A stretch of DNA of 64,000 bases from an uncultured Acidimicrobiales bacterium (GTDB lineage: Bacteria > Actinomycetota > Acidimicrobiia > Acidimicrobiales > Aldehydirespiratoraceae), in the NCBI GenBank assembly GCA_951812975.1, contig CATOTC010000001.1:1-64000 (forward strand). Reading direction: 5' to 3'. Both the position numbers and the translations under genes were made by a program. Under the pieces are notes generated by a model. That model was not told the DNA's origin, ran no database searches, and saw only the letters and a list, made by a program, of their open reading frames with translations. Below, piece after piece: positions 43,908-52,886 of this stretch (positions are counted from its first letter, which is position 1; the number at the start of each line of letters is the position of its first letter).

Positions 43908-45244
43908 TGCTGTTCCCCCACCGCTCTGATGAAATCCTCACCACGTTCGTGGTAGCTCCCGTACCAGTCGAACGACGCGCAGCCCGGACTGAGCAGCACG
44001 GGAACTCCCCCGGCTGCCAGGCGCCGCGCGCGCCGTACCGCGTCGTCCATGTCCGAAGCGGTCTCGACAGGATGCGTGGCTCTGAAGGCCTCGACAATCT
44101 CAGCTGAGGCATCGCCGATCGCCACCACCGCAACGACGCCTGCGGCCCCGACGGTCATCTCGGCGAGATCAACTCCCTTGTTCAGTCCGCCGGCGATCAA
44201 GACGACGGCTCCGAAACCTCGCAGTGCGGCCGAGGTCGCATGTGGAGTGGTTGCCTTTGAATCGTCGTAGTAGACGGATCCGTCGATCTCTCCGACTGGT
44301 GTGATCCTGTGGGCCAGCCCCCGGAACTCTTGGCATGCCTGCGCCACCGCGTCGGTGGTTGCACCAACGTGAGTGGCGGATGCTGCAACGGCGAGGGCGG
44401 CTTCGATGTCGTGGGGCAGCGTCCGCCAAAGCCTCGCCACGTCCGCGAAGGGACCGCCCGGTCCGATCAACTCGCCGTGAGCGACACGCCAGTCCGCTCG
44501 GCACCCTCCGAAGGTGACGGTCCGGAGATCGGAGCGCACATGGCGCATCACCACCGGGTCGAGCGCATTGGCCACGCACACGCCGTCATCGCTGAGGTTC
44601 CCCCAGATCCGGGACTTCGCTCTCCTGTACGAATCCAAGTCGAGGTGCACATCGAGGTGGTCGGGCGCGAAGTTGAGCCAGGTTGCGACTTGCGGGGAGA
44701 ACTCGCGGACTCGGGCGAGTCGGAACGAACTCGCCTCCACAACGAACACTTCGGTGGTCGGGTCGCTTATCGCCTCGACCAGGGGGATGTCGGTGTTGCC
44801 CGCTGCGACCGCCCTGACCCCTGAGCGCTCGAGTGCGTCGGTACACAACTCGACGACGGTGGTCTTGCCGTTGGTACCGGTGATCGCCACGACCGGGCGA
44901 TCATCCCAGCACGCGGCCAGGTCCAGTTCAGACACCAACCGCAGGCCTCGCCGCTCGGCGCTTTCGAACAGCACGTGTTTTTCGGCCAGCCCCGGCGTGG
45001 GGACGACAAGATCCACTGTCTTGGTGCAGTGGTCCAACTCCGATGCCGACTCCAGCAGTTCAATCCCGAGTTCGTCGACGACTCTGCGGACACTGTCGTT
45101 CGGCTCATCGTCGAAAGCGACAACCGTGTGGCCCCGCGCAAGGAGTGCGGTGGCCACCGCTCGGTTGGTGCGACCGAAACCCCCGAGTAGCACTTTCTGG
45201 GGAACGTCGAGACTCACGCCGCTAGGTACGGTGGCCGGACTCAT
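43904..45244 (-). CDS. murD: UDP-N-acetylmuramoylalanine-D-glutamate ligase MurD
   Basis: MurD adds D-glutamate to UDP-MurNAc-L-Ala. The 446-residue Mur ligase has the ATP loop VVAITGTNGKTTVVELC (about 116-132), VVEASSFRLARV (the family's E-x-S-S-F/Y-Q region, here Arg in place of Gln), FAPDHLDVHLD with the metal-site His, and the C-terminal YDDSKATTPHAT and LLSPGCASFDWY motifs typical of MurD. The ATG overlaps the mraY stop. Confidence 0.95.
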   Translation of the reverse strand: MSPATVPSGVSLDVPQKVLLGGFGRTNRAVATALLARGHTVVAFDDEPNDSVRRVVDELGIELLESASELDHCTKTVDLVVPTPGLAEKHVLFESAERRGLRLVSELDLAACWDDRPVVAITGTNGKTTVVELCTDALERSGVRAVAAGNTDIPLVEAISDPTTEVFVVEASSFRLARVREFSPQVATWLNFAPDHLDVHLDLDSYRRAKSRIWGNLSDDGVCVANALDPVVMRHVRSDLRTVTFGGCRADWRVAHGELIGPGGPFADVARLWRTLPHDIEAALAVAASATHVGATTDAVAQACQEFRGLAHRITPVGEIDGSVYYDDSKATTPHATSAALRGFGAVVLIAGGLNKGVDLAEMTVGAAGVVAVVAIGDASAEIVEAFRATHPVETASDMDDAVRRARRLAAGGVPVLLSPGCASFDWYGSYHERGEDFIRAVGEQQ

Positions 45245-46275
45245 GCTGTGAACCCCTGGGCGATGGCGTCACGGTAGAAGATCCCAAGGCCGACCGCGGT
45301 GCAGAGTCCCGACATGATCCAGAGGCGTACGATCACGGTCGTCTCGGGCCATCCGGCGAGTTCGAAGTGGTGATGGATCGGCGCCATGCGGAACAGGCGC
45401 CGCCCGCCGAAGCGGTGGAACACGATGATCTGCAGAATCACCGAGAGCGTCTCCACAACGAACAGCCCGCCGATGATCGGCAACAGCAGATGCGTGCCCG
45501 TCGACAGCGCCAGGGCGGCAAGTCCGCTGCCGATGGCTAAGGAACCCGCATCACCCATGAAGATCTGTGCGGGTGCCGCGTTCCACCACAGGAAGCCGAC
45601 GATGCCTCCGACCATCGCTGCGGAGATGACCGCCAGGTCGAGTGCGGCCGGGTTGTCGTAGTCCTGAAGGTGGCGAAACTGCCAGAAGGAGATCAGGGTG
45701 AAGGCGGCGAAGCAGATCAGCCCGGCGCCGGCGGCCAGACCGTCGAGCCCGTCAGTGAGGTTGACGCTGTTGGTTGTCGCAACGATCAGCAGCACGGCCC
45801 AGACCATCCAGCCGACACGCCCGATCTCCCATCCCGGATAGTCGAAGCGCGTGAACGCCACTGTCGTCTGGACGCTGGTGAACTCTGTCATCAAGAACGC
45901 GAACCCAACTGCAACAACCAGCAGACCGATGATCTTCGCCCGTTTGTTGAGTCCGCGATTGCGAGCGGCCACAACCTTGATCCAGTCGTCGAGCAGGCCG
46001 ACCGCTCCTCCACCAACGATGCACATAATCACGAAGATGCCTCGGATCGTGTAGATCCCCCCGAAAAAATCTGAGATGACGTAACCGAGCACAGCCCCCG
46101 ACACGATGGCGACCCCGCCCATTGTCGGGGTGCCCGCCTTGGTGTGGTGCCCCTCGGGCCCGTCGCTGCGAATCGGTTGACCGATCTTGTGCTCCGTCAA
46201 CCACTTCAACAACAGCTTCGTGCCGAACAGGGAGACGATCATTGATACTGCGGCTGCAATGAGTAGACGATTCAC
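45241..46275 (-). CDS. mraY: Phospho-MurNAc-pentapeptide transferase MraY
   Basis: MraY transfers phospho-MurNAc-pentapeptide to undecaprenyl phosphate, making lipid I. The 344-residue protein has about ten membrane segments and the catalytic landmarks VGLLDDWIKV, NLTDGLDGLAAG, FMGDAGSLAIG and the cytoplasmic PIHHHFE motif. It starts at GTG overlapping the murE stop directly, leaving no room for murF, which normally lies between them. Confidence 0.96.
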   Translation of the reverse strand: MNRLLIAAAVSMIVSLFGTKLLLKWLTEHKIGQPIRSDGPEGHHTKAGTPTMGGVAIVSGAVLGYVISDFFGGIYTIRGIFVIMCIVGGGAVGLLDDWIKVVAARNRGLNKRAKIIGLLVVAVGFAFLMTEFTSVQTTVAFTRFDYPGWEIGRVGWMVWAVLLIVATTNSVNLTDGLDGLAAGAGLICFAAFTLISFWQFRHLQDYDNPAALDLAVISAAMVGGIVGFLWWNAAPAQIFMGDAGSLAIGSGLAALALSTGTHLLLPIIGGLFVVETLSVILQIIVFHRFGGRRLFRMAPIHHHFELAGWPETTVIVRLWIMSGLCTAVGLGIFYRDAIAQGFTA

Positions 46276-47678
46276 GACCAGACACCTGTCCTTCGTTGCA
46301 GCTCTTGGCGCGCAACGACTCGATCATCAAAGGAGAACACCTGAGACCCGATCGTCTGAGTCGCCTCATGGCCCTTCCCCGCGAGCAGCACAAGGTCTCC
46401 TTTCGCCGCCATGTCGAAGGCTGCGCCGATCGCTCGGCGGCGATCGACTTCAACGAGATCCGGAGGCTCTGTCATACCCGAAACGATGGCAGAAATGATG
46501 TGTTCGGTGTGTTCATCCCGGGGATTGTCGCTGGTCACAACAACCCGGTCAGCAAGGTCGCGGGCAACATTGCCCATCAGCGGACGCTTGTCGCGGTCGC
46601 GGTTGCCGCCTGCCCCGAACACCACGATCAGTGATTTCTCAGTCACCGCCCTCGCCGCCTCAAGAACGCTGGCGAGCGCCTCGTGAGTGTGCGCATAGTC
46701 GACGATCACCGAGAACGGCTGGCCCTGATCGATTGCTTCAAAGCGCCCCGGCACGCCGGGAATCGTCGCCAGTGCCTCGGCAACTGTGCTCGGGGAGTGG
46801 CCGAGTGCCACCGCCGTCTCCGCCGCCATCACCGCATTGGCAACATTGAATCTTCCCACCAACTGAAGCCCGGTTGTTCGGTCGCGCCAGCGGAACGTGC
46901 TGGCGCGCCGGTCGAATCGCACCGCGTCCAAGAGGTGGCGACCGACCCGCACGACCGGAATCCTGATCTCATCGGCCAGACGCGACCCGAACTCACAGTC
47001 GACATTCACGACGGCCAGACTGCTCAATTCGGGACTGAACAACCTTCGCTTGGCAGCGAAGTAGTCCTCGATCGTGCCGTGGTAGTCAAGATGGTCGTTA
47101 CCGAGGTTGGTGAACGCCGCGACCGCGAACCGACAGCCGTCGACCCGGTGCTGGGCCAACCCGTGCGAGGAGACCTCCATGGCCACGGTGTTCACTCCTC
47201 GACCCACGGCATCAGCCAGGAACCGCTGCAGCTCCGGGGCTTCGGGGGTGGTCCGTTCTCCTGTCAGGGTTCCAATCTCTGAAACCGACACGTCCAGCGC
47301 AGCCAGCAGCCCACAGAGGATACGAACGGTTGTCGTCTTGCCGTTGGTGCCGGTGACGCCGACGAGTTGCAGTGCTCGGCTCGGGTCACCGTGAACCGCC
47401 GAGGCCACCGCACCGAGCGACTCGCGAACAGAGGCGACCTTCAGTTCCGGCACCCCGACACCCAACCGTCGTTGGACCAGCAGCGCTGCCGCACCGGCCT
47501 GTGCCGCGGAGACGGCATGGTCGTGCCCGTCGTAGCAGTCACCGCGGATCGCGGCGAACAGCGAACCGGGCACCATCTCCCGTGAATCGTGACAAACATC
47601 GCTGATCTCAATATCGGGCCATCGAGGGTCCGGCTCGATTCCCACAATGCCGGCCAGCTCAGACAGTCGCCTGCTCAT
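46272..47678 (-). CDS. murE: UDP-MurNAc-tripeptide synthetase MurE
   Basis: MurE adds the third amino acid to UDP-MurNAc-Ala-Glu. The 468-residue protein has the HDSREMVPGSLF opening, ATP loop VTGTNGKTTTVRIL (near 109-122), MEVSSHGLAQHRVDG and FTNLGNDHLDYHGT. The specificity loop reads TSDNPRDEH, and DNPR is the signature of meso-diaminopimelate enzymes, so the wall is probably DAP-type. The ATG overlaps the ftsI stop; its own stop overlaps mraY. It is full length and not fused to MurF. Confidence 0.95.
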   Translation of the reverse strand: MSRRLSELAGIVGIEPDPRWPDIEISDVCHDSREMVPGSLFAAIRGDCYDGHDHAVSAAQAGAAALLVQRRLGVGVPELKVASVRESLGAVASAVHGDPSRALQLVGVTGTNGKTTTVRILCGLLAALDVSVSEIGTLTGERTTPEAPELQRFLADAVGRGVNTVAMEVSSHGLAQHRVDGCRFAVAAFTNLGNDHLDYHGTIEDYFAAKRRLFSPELSSLAVVNVDCEFGSRLADEIRIPVVRVGRHLLDAVRFDRRASTFRWRDRTTGLQLVGRFNVANAVMAAETAVALGHSPSTVAEALATIPGVPGRFEAIDQGQPFSVIVDYAHTHEALASVLEAARAVTEKSLIVVFGAGGNRDRDKRPLMGNVARDLADRVVVTSDNPRDEHTEHIISAIVSGMTEPPDLVEVDRRRAIGAAFDMAAKGDLVLLAGKGHEATQTIGSQVFSFDDRVVARQELQRRTGVWS

Positions 47679-49603
47679 TGCAGCGTCTCTGAGTCGCTCT
47701 GCGCCGCCATCGCAACCGGCACGACGGCCGGGTCGGCACGAATGCGCTGTGCCACGACGGTATGGTCGCCGAAAGGGGCGAGATGCAGTTGGCGGACCGA
47801 ATAGCCTGCGAGTTCAGCAAAGATCGGGGCGGCGACGGAACCGCCTCCGTAGCTCTCACCCTGCGGATCATCGACCACGACGATGGCGCTCAACACTGGG
47901 CCCCGGTCGTTCTCCACGATGCCCACGAAACTAGCTGTGTAATGCCGTTCCTTGACTTCCAGCTCCTCGGCGTCGACACCGTCTTCAAGTTCCTCATTGC
48001 AGATGTAGCCGGCGACGTTCCCGCACGGCTGCCATGCAGTTCCTGTCTTGCCCGCCACTAGATAGCCGGGCAGAGCCGCACGTTTGCCGGTGCCTGAGCT
48101 GACCACACCACGCAACATTTCCATTAGCGCCTGAGCGTTCTTGGATGACACGACCCTGACCGGTTGAGCTGGGGCGGTGTCGGCATCGTTGAACCCGCCG
48201 TCGAGCACCAGCTTCGGCTCGAGCCGGACGCCGCCGTTGGCCAAGGTGTTGTACGCCTGAATCAATTGCAGCGGTGTGACAGCGATGCTCTGCCCGATGG
48301 CGGCGTTCGACAGGAGCAGACTGTGTGAATTGAGGTTGTCGAGGATGCCGGGGCTCTCTCCGGGGAATGCCAAGCCGGTCTGGCGCCCGAATCCGAAGTT
48401 CTCAAACGTCTGCTGGAGCGCGTCGGCTCCGAGTGCCTGGGCCAACAGCACCGTCCCGGTGTTCGAAGAGTGTCCGATAATCGTCGAGGGAAGGTTCTCA
48501 ACAGTCGTACCCCACGCCAGTCGCTTGTCGAGATACACGAGGCTCTCCACGCCGTATTCGCGCGCCACCGCCAGGCTGGCCGGGACCTCCACCATTTCGT
48601 CGACTTCCCACGCGCCATTGTCGAACACGCCCGCGAATGTGATCCCCTTCATGGTTGATCCCGGTTCGTAAGCCCATACCGCCGCCAAGTTGGCGTTGCT
48701 GCACTGGACCTCTCCGGTATCGGTGTTTCGCAGGACGCTGGCCATCGCGTAGATCTCCCCTGTCCGGGGATCTGAGACGATTGCGATGGCTGTGGTTCCC
48801 TGCGTCTGCTGCAATGCTGCAGCGAGGAGCTGTTCTGCTTCATACTGAATGTTGCGGTCGATGCTCAGTCTCAGGTCCTCACCGGGTGAATGCGGCTGGG
48901 TCACCTGGTAGCCGTTGGGAATCTGGACGGCGCCTCCGCGTTGGGTCTGACGGAGAGCGCGACCCGGGCTTCCTTGGAGTTGTTCGTCGAACTGCTTCTC
49001 CAGACCTGATATCCCCACTTGCTCGGTGTCAACCCGGCCAACGACTGACAGCGCCGAGCACGGACCATTGGGGTGTTCGCGGAACTGCTCGTCAATGATC
49101 CATATTCCCGGGAGTCCGAGGGCCTCAACGGCTTCGCCGACTTCAGGATCGACTTGTCGTTGGAGGTAGACGAAGCTCTTGTCACTGCGCAGACGTCTGG
49201 CCATCTCTTCGGGGTCTGACGTAAGCACGGTTGCGAGCTGGGCAACGATGTCGTCGACGGAGATTGGGTTGTCGGCGTCTGCGATGCCGCGAGGATCCGC
49301 GACGATTGACGGTCGTGGTACCGAGAAGGCGAGCAACCGACCCTGACGATCCACTATGTCTCCGCGCGACGCCTCAATCTGCTCCTCACGCAAATAGCTC
49401 CCGACGTTGTTGAGCAGGTCGTCGTCGGGGCTCAGTTGCAGATCCACCAGTTTCCAGACAAAACCTGCGGCCACGAGAATCAGCACCACGAATATCGACG
49501 CGGACCTCCATGGGTTGACCTGGACGCGACCGCTGCCTGCGCGTCCACGGCCTCGGACGCCGCCACGGCCTCGGGCAGGATCTGGGCTCGACGGCCGGCT
49601 CAT
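47675..49603 (-). CDS. ftsI: Septal penicillin-binding protein FtsI (PBP3-type)
   Basis: A class B transpeptidase of 642 residues that cross-links septal peptidoglycan. A basic, Gly/Arg/Pro-rich cytoplasmic tail (1-33) precedes one membrane helix (ASIFVVLILVAAGFVW), then the PBP dimerisation domain and transpeptidase domain. The active-site motifs are intact: EPGSTMKG with Ser316 and Lys319, the SSNTGT triad, and AGKTGTAW. There is no PASTA domain. Cysteines in the QPCGNVAGYICNEE loop may form an exported disulfide. The ATG overlaps the ftsL-like stop. Confidence 0.95.
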   Translation of the reverse strand: MSRPSSPDPARGRGGVRGRGRAGSGRVQVNPWRSASIFVVLILVAAGFVWKLVDLQLSPDDDLLNNVGSYLREEQIEASRGDIVDRQGRLLAFSVPRPSIVADPRGIADADNPISVDDIVAQLATVLTSDPEEMARRLRSDKSFVYLQRQVDPEVGEAVEALGLPGIWIIDEQFREHPNGPCSALSVVGRVDTEQVGISGLEKQFDEQLQGSPGRALRQTQRGGAVQIPNGYQVTQPHSPGEDLRLSIDRNIQYEAEQLLAAALQQTQGTTAIAIVSDPRTGEIYAMASVLRNTDTGEVQCSNANLAAVWAYEPGSTMKGITFAGVFDNGAWEVDEMVEVPASLAVAREYGVESLVYLDKRLAWGTTVENLPSTIIGHSSNTGTVLLAQALGADALQQTFENFGFGRQTGLAFPGESPGILDNLNSHSLLLSNAAIGQSIAVTPLQLIQAYNTLANGGVRLEPKLVLDGGFNDADTAPAQPVRVVSSKNAQALMEMLRGVVSSGTGKRAALPGYLVAGKTGTAWQPCGNVAGYICNEELEDGVDAEELEVKERHYTASFVGIVENDRGPVLSAIVVVDDPQGESYGGGSVAAPIFAELAGYSVRQLHLAPFGDHTVVAQRIRADPAVVPVAMAAQSDSETLQ

Positions 49604-50052
49604 CGCTGCGACGCGCCTGCGGGGGTGAAGGGATCGACCGAGTCTGGAGGTTCCAGGAACCCGGGCGCAACCGGGACCAGGAGTGCCACTTCGCCAGCCC
49701 GCACGAGTCCCGCGTTGACAGCCGTTTCCGCAAGCCCCTCAGGAGAGTCGTGCCACGCTCGTTCGGCCAGAGCCTTGATGCGCGTCTCCTGCAGTTCGGT
49801 GATCTCACGTTTGGTCTCGTCGATCTCTGCTTGGGTCTGAATGTCGCCGGCGAACAAGCCGACAACCATGAAGGCGATGCCTATCGCTATGGAACTGACG
49901 ATCGTCATCGCGGGCCAGATGCGGTCGTTGGGCCTGTTCGCCCTCTTATCCGGCGCGACCTTCAAGTTCGCCCGCTGCGGGGCAGTCTTGGGAGCTCTTC
50001 GGGGCGCTGGCTGGGCCGCTTCAGAGACTCTCCGCGAGGCGCTCGATGTCAT
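49600..50052 (-). CDS. ftsL: FtsL-like septum protein
   Basis: A 150-residue bitopic protein between rsmH and ftsI, the regular place of ftsL. A basic, Pro/Ala-rich cytoplasmic half (1-62) precedes one membrane helix (MTIVSSIAIGIAFMVVGLFAG, about 65-85), followed by a short heptad coiled coil (AEIDETKREITELQETRIKAL, in part EIDETKREI) and a roughly 50-residue tail. Sequence identity in FtsL is always low, so the call rests on topology and position. I chose the ATG overlapping the rsmH stop; the longer frame only re-reads rsmH. Confidence 0.8.
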   Translation of the reverse strand: MTSSASRRVSEAAQPAPRRAPKTAPQRANLKVAPDKRANRPNDRIWPAMTIVSSIAIGIAFMVVGLFAGDIQTQAEIDETKREITELQETRIKALAERAWHDSPEGLAETAVNAGLVRAGEVALLVPVAPGFLEPPDSVDPFTPAGASQR

Positions 50053-51029
50053 TGTCGTCCCCCCTCGAGTCTTTCGACCGCTCGGAGTCGCGCCGCTTCC
50101 GAACGGGGGTTGCGGTCGATCTCGTCCGCGCCGGGTCTGCGGACGCCGCGCCACAGCAACCGGACGTGTGCTTGTTGATCCGGCAGCGGTGGGAGGCCCG
50201 GGCGAGGGGGAGGTGACTCGCCCGCAGCCTCGGTGAAGCAACGCTTCACGATCCGGTCCTCGCCCGAGTGGTAGGCCAAGACCGCGCATCGCCCACCCGG
50301 CGCCAGCAATGAGAGTGCCTGGGTGATCGCTCCTTCGAGGATCTCGAGTTCTTCGTTGACCTCGATGCGGATTGCCTGGAAGGTTCGGCGTGCGGGATGA
50401 CCCCGGCTCCGACGGACCGCTGCCGGTACGGCGTCGCGGACGACTTCCGCGAGTTCGACCGTCGAGTTGATCGGTCTGGCCTTGACTATCGCCCGAGCGA
50501 TTCGGTGGGCGTTGGGCTCGTCGCCATGCCGTCGCAGCAACGACGTCAGCGCGCCCTGGTCGTAGCTGTTGACCACGTCGCCACCGGTGATCCCGCGGCT
50601 GCGATCCATCCGCATGTCGAGCGGGCCGCAGTGCCGGTAGCTGAAACCGCGCTCAGCAGTATCGAGTTGCGGAGAACTGACCCCCAGATCGAAGAGGCAC
50701 CCCGAGATCCTCTGAACATCGAGTTCTCGCAGCGCCTCGGCCATCTCATCGAAGCGGCGGTGAATCCTGACGGCCCGTTGTCCGTGGGAGGCCAGCCGGG
50801 TGTCTGCGGCGGCCAGAGCGACGGGGTCGCGGTCCAACCCGATCACCGACAGGCCGGAGTTGGCGTTCAGCAGCGCCTCGGTGTGTCCGCCTCCGCCGAG
50901 GGTCGCGTCGACCACGACACCGTCGGGCACTTCGGACAGGACCGTCACCACTTCATCGAGCATCACCGGCTGATGTACGAAGTCTCTGGGATCCTCAACG
51001 TTGGCCATGAGTCTTGGTCCGCGGGTCAT
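50049..51029 (-). CDS. rsmH: 16S rRNA (cytosine-1402-N4)-methyltransferase RsmH
   Basis: RsmH (MraW) N4-methylates C1402 of 16S rRNA. The 326-residue protein has the FVHQPVMLDEVV start, the SAM loop DATLGGGGHTEALL (about 40-53), GCLFDLGVSSPQLD, and the C-terminal AYHSGEDRIVKRCF motif (YHS-EDR). The first ATG is followed by a second seven codons later (MANVEDPRDF), which is also possible. It lies 15 bp after mraZ. Confidence 0.95.
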   Translation of the reverse strand: MTRGPRLMANVEDPRDFVHQPVMLDEVVTVLSEVPDGVVVDATLGGGGHTEALLNANSGLSVIGLDRDPVALAAADTRLASHGQRAVRIHRRFDEMAEALRELDVQRISGCLFDLGVSSPQLDTAERGFSYRHCGPLDMRMDRSRGITGGDVVNSYDQGALTSLLRRHGDEPNAHRIARAIVKARPINSTVELAEVVRDAVPAAVRRSRGHPARRTFQAIRIEVNEELEILEGAITQALSLLAPGGRCAVLAYHSGEDRIVKRCFTEAAGESPPPRPGLPPLPDQQAHVRLLWRGVRRPGADEIDRNPRSEAARLRAVERLEGGRQ

Positions 51030-51044
51030 GGGGCTCTTCGATGC

Positions 51045-51500
51045 TCAAGTGGTCGACTCTGAATCAGCGGGTCCGAGCCCGTATTCACGGACGATGGAGG
51101 AAACGAACTTGGCGGCTCCGGAAGGAAAGACAGAGGCCCAGCGAGCCGGATCCCAAACCTCGATTCGTTCGAGCACTCCCGCTACTACGACTCTGTCGCC
51201 CAGACCCGCCAGGTCTCTCAGATGTGGCGCCAGGCGCATCCGGCCCTGGGAGTCGGGGACGACCTCGTCGGCGAGGCTGGCGAAGGCGCGCAGATGGTCA
51301 AGGTCCGCTTTTCCCTTCGATACCTGGGCCTTGAGGTGCGTCGCCATGCGATCGAACTCCTCGGGGGGAAGGATTGCCAGGCAACGGTCGAGCGGAACCG
51401 TGACCGCTCCCCGGACCAGTTTCGAACGGAAAGTTGCAGGGAGTATGAGCCGGCCCTTGTCATCGAGCGTGTGCTCGTATGTCCCCATGAACATTGCCAT
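51045..51500 (-). CDS. mraZ: MraZ, transcriptional regulator of the dcw operon
   Basis: MraZ is an AbrB-like DNA-binding protein that assembles in rings and regulates its own dcw operon. The 151-residue protein contains two repeats of the family motif: FMGTYEHTLDDKGRLILPATFR near the start (e.g. LDDKGRLILP) and VVPDSQGRMRLAPHLRD in the second half. It opens the cluster. The AT-rich leader upstream contains short repeated GTGGA-type boxes that may be its own operator. Confidence 0.94.
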   Translation of the reverse strand: MAMFMGTYEHTLDDKGRLILPATFRSKLVRGAVTVPLDRCLAILPPEEFDRMATHLKAQVSKGKADLDHLRAFASLADEVVPDSQGRMRLAPHLRDLAGLGDRVVVAGVLERIEVWDPARWASVFPSGAAKFVSSIVREYGLGPADSESTT

Positions 51501-51600
51501 TTCGTTCCCTCTGCCTTACCTACGGAGCAATATGGCTCCCTTATCCACCATATCGCTCCACTATACTCCTATATCCACCACAATTTTGCAAGTTTCTCTG
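51501..51600 (-). promoter_or_regulatory. AT-rich dcw promoter region with repeated boxes
   Basis: This leader is strikingly AT-rich for the window. On the - strand TGGTGGATA occurs twice (51572-51580 and 51542-51550, 30 bp apart), with a third GTGGA between them (51557-51561). A TATAGT hexamer at 51560-51565 could be a -10 element, with TTGCAA at 51586-51591 as a poorly spaced -35. An interrupted repeat GGAGC-6 nt-GCTCC lies nearer mraZ (51524-51539). MraZ is known in other bacteria to bind GTGG/TGGG-type direct repeats. Confidence 0.45.
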
Positions 51601-51708
51601 GGCGCGCGACATCAAACGAAGCGTGAGCGACTATCAGGGGGCACGTTCTGACGGGGCCTGACCGAAAATGCCTCACACCCTCGGAGGGCGGCTGAGGTCT
51701 CCGGACTG
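51601..51708. other. Intergenic region between mraZ leader and lipoate-ligase-like gene
   Basis: About 108 bp without coding character. It includes the 3' flank of the gene at 51709-52374 and the far upstream part of the dcw leader. I see no strong terminator; a short GAGGCATTTT...CCTC-like complementarity near 51660-51690 is weak. Confidence 0.3.
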
Positions 51709-52374
51709 CTACCGAAGACGCAGCCGCAACACGTCGAGCAACACCAAGTCGCCGATTTCGAAGACTCGCGACTGCAACCGCTGAGCCATGTCGTCGACCG
51801 GCACATCAGCACCTGGAAAGACAGCGATGAGACCAGCCGTCTGCTCGGCGGAGAATCGGCGGTGCACGATCGTCTGGAAACGGATCCAGTCACGGGTTCG
51901 CCGCTGGCTCAATCCAACGACCTTCTTCTCACCACAGAAGACCTCTCCAGGTCCCCGGCCCAGGAAACAGACCTTCCGGGAGAGAGCATCGTTGCTCGCA
52001 GGACCGCGGTGAACCGACAGGTCGTCTATCCCTGCATCACCGAGCGCCGACACGAACAGCTCGCCGAGCCACTCCGCAGCGCCGACAACATCGTCGCGCC
52101 ACAGGGCGTCGCCTGCGGGCAACCAGAAATCGATCCACTCATGATTCCCCGGAACGAGCAGGACCGCGCCTCCCCCGCTCCGCCGACGGACGACCTCTAC
52201 ACCCGTGGAATCGGCGCAGCGAAGATCGATGTCGCTGTTTGGCTGGGAACTTCCGATCACGACTGCCGCCGAGTCCACCTCGAGGGTCCGCAGCGTGCGC
52301 CTGGGGAGCAGTGGAGGTGTGAACTCGTGGAGGGTTGCCGCGCTGCCGTGAAGATGCTCGAAAGCCCAGTTCAC
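51709..52374 (-). CDS. Lipoate-protein ligase-like protein (BPL/LplA fold)
   Basis: A 221-residue protein of the biotin/lipoate ligase fold. The nucleotide/lipoate motif RRRSGGGAVLL (63-73) and the lysine-containing segment FCGEKKVVGLSQRR (Lys150/151) match lipoate-protein ligase A, but the LplA C-terminal accessory domain is absent. It could attach lipoate or octanoate, or be an amidotransferase. I chose the GTG that overlaps the upstream HNH stop as GTGA; the longer frame only re-reads the HNH gene. Confidence 0.82.
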   Translation of the reverse strand: MNWAFEHLHGSAATLHEFTPPLLPRRTLRTLEVDSAAVVIGSSQPNSDIDLRCADSTGVEVVRRRSGGGAVLLVPGNHEWIDFWLPAGDALWRDDVVGAAEWLGELFVSALGDAGIDDLSVHRGPASNDALSRKVCFLGRGPGEVFCGEKKVVGLSQRRTRDWIRFQTIVHRRFSAEQTAGLIAVFPGADVPVDDMAQRLQSRVFEIGDLVLLDVLRLRLR

Positions 52375-52877
52375 GCCGAACGGCGCTGGTCGGTCAGATA
52401 CTGCGACCACGCGACGGGCATCGACCCCGCAGCAATCTCGATCCAGGAGCCGGGCGGAGGCGGACCGGGCGACCGCCGAAGCCGCATTGCGGTCTCCCCG
52501 AGCAACCGGTCCCGCTTGTTGGCATTGCAGCCCCGACAAGCTGCAACAACATTCTCCCAGATGTGACGGCCCCCGCGGCTGCGAGGCACAACGTGATCGA
52601 CAGTCTCGGCGCGTGCACCGCAATATTGGCAACCATGGCCGTCACGAGCAAAGATCCCGCGACGGTTGGGGGACCGATGACGCGCATATGGAACTTTCAC
52701 GTAACGCGTCAGTTTCACCACCGAGGGCTCGGCCAGGGCCAGGCGTTCAGAACGCATCAGACGACCCGAGCTGTGCAACAGTTCAACCTTGTCGGCAAGC
52801 ATCAGGCAAACGGCCCTGCGAACCGGAACAACCGCGAGCGGCTCGAACGTCGCGTTGAGAACGAGAACTCCGGCCAT
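52371..52877 (-). CDS. HNH endonuclease-like protein
   Basis: A 168-residue protein with a conserved N-terminal domain (VLVLNATFEPLAVVPVRRAV) and a C-terminal HNH fold. Zinc cysteines C83/C86 (CQYCG) and C114/C117 (CRGC) flank the catalytic DHVVPRSRGG (His95) and WENVVAAC (Asn109) motifs. This type is widespread and single-copy in Actinomycetota as a housekeeping-like gene, not obviously part of a restriction or mobile system. Its ATG is preceded by the small membrane gene, and its stop overlaps the ligase-like gene. Confidence 0.88.
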   Translation of the reverse strand: MAGVLVLNATFEPLAVVPVRRAVCLMLADKVELLHSSGRLMRSERLALAEPSVVKLTRYVKVPYARHRSPNRRGIFARDGHGCQYCGARAETVDHVVPRSRGGRHIWENVVAACRGCNANKRDRLLGETAMRLRRSPGPPPPGSWIEIAAGSMPVAWSQYLTDQRRSA

Positions 52878-52886
52878 GGGCGAACG

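Noticed and set aside
52371-52877. HNH endonuclease as part of a defence or homing system
   Set aside because: Its neighbours are housekeeping-like, it overlaps a ligase-like gene, and this HNH type is widespread and single-copy in Actinomycetota.
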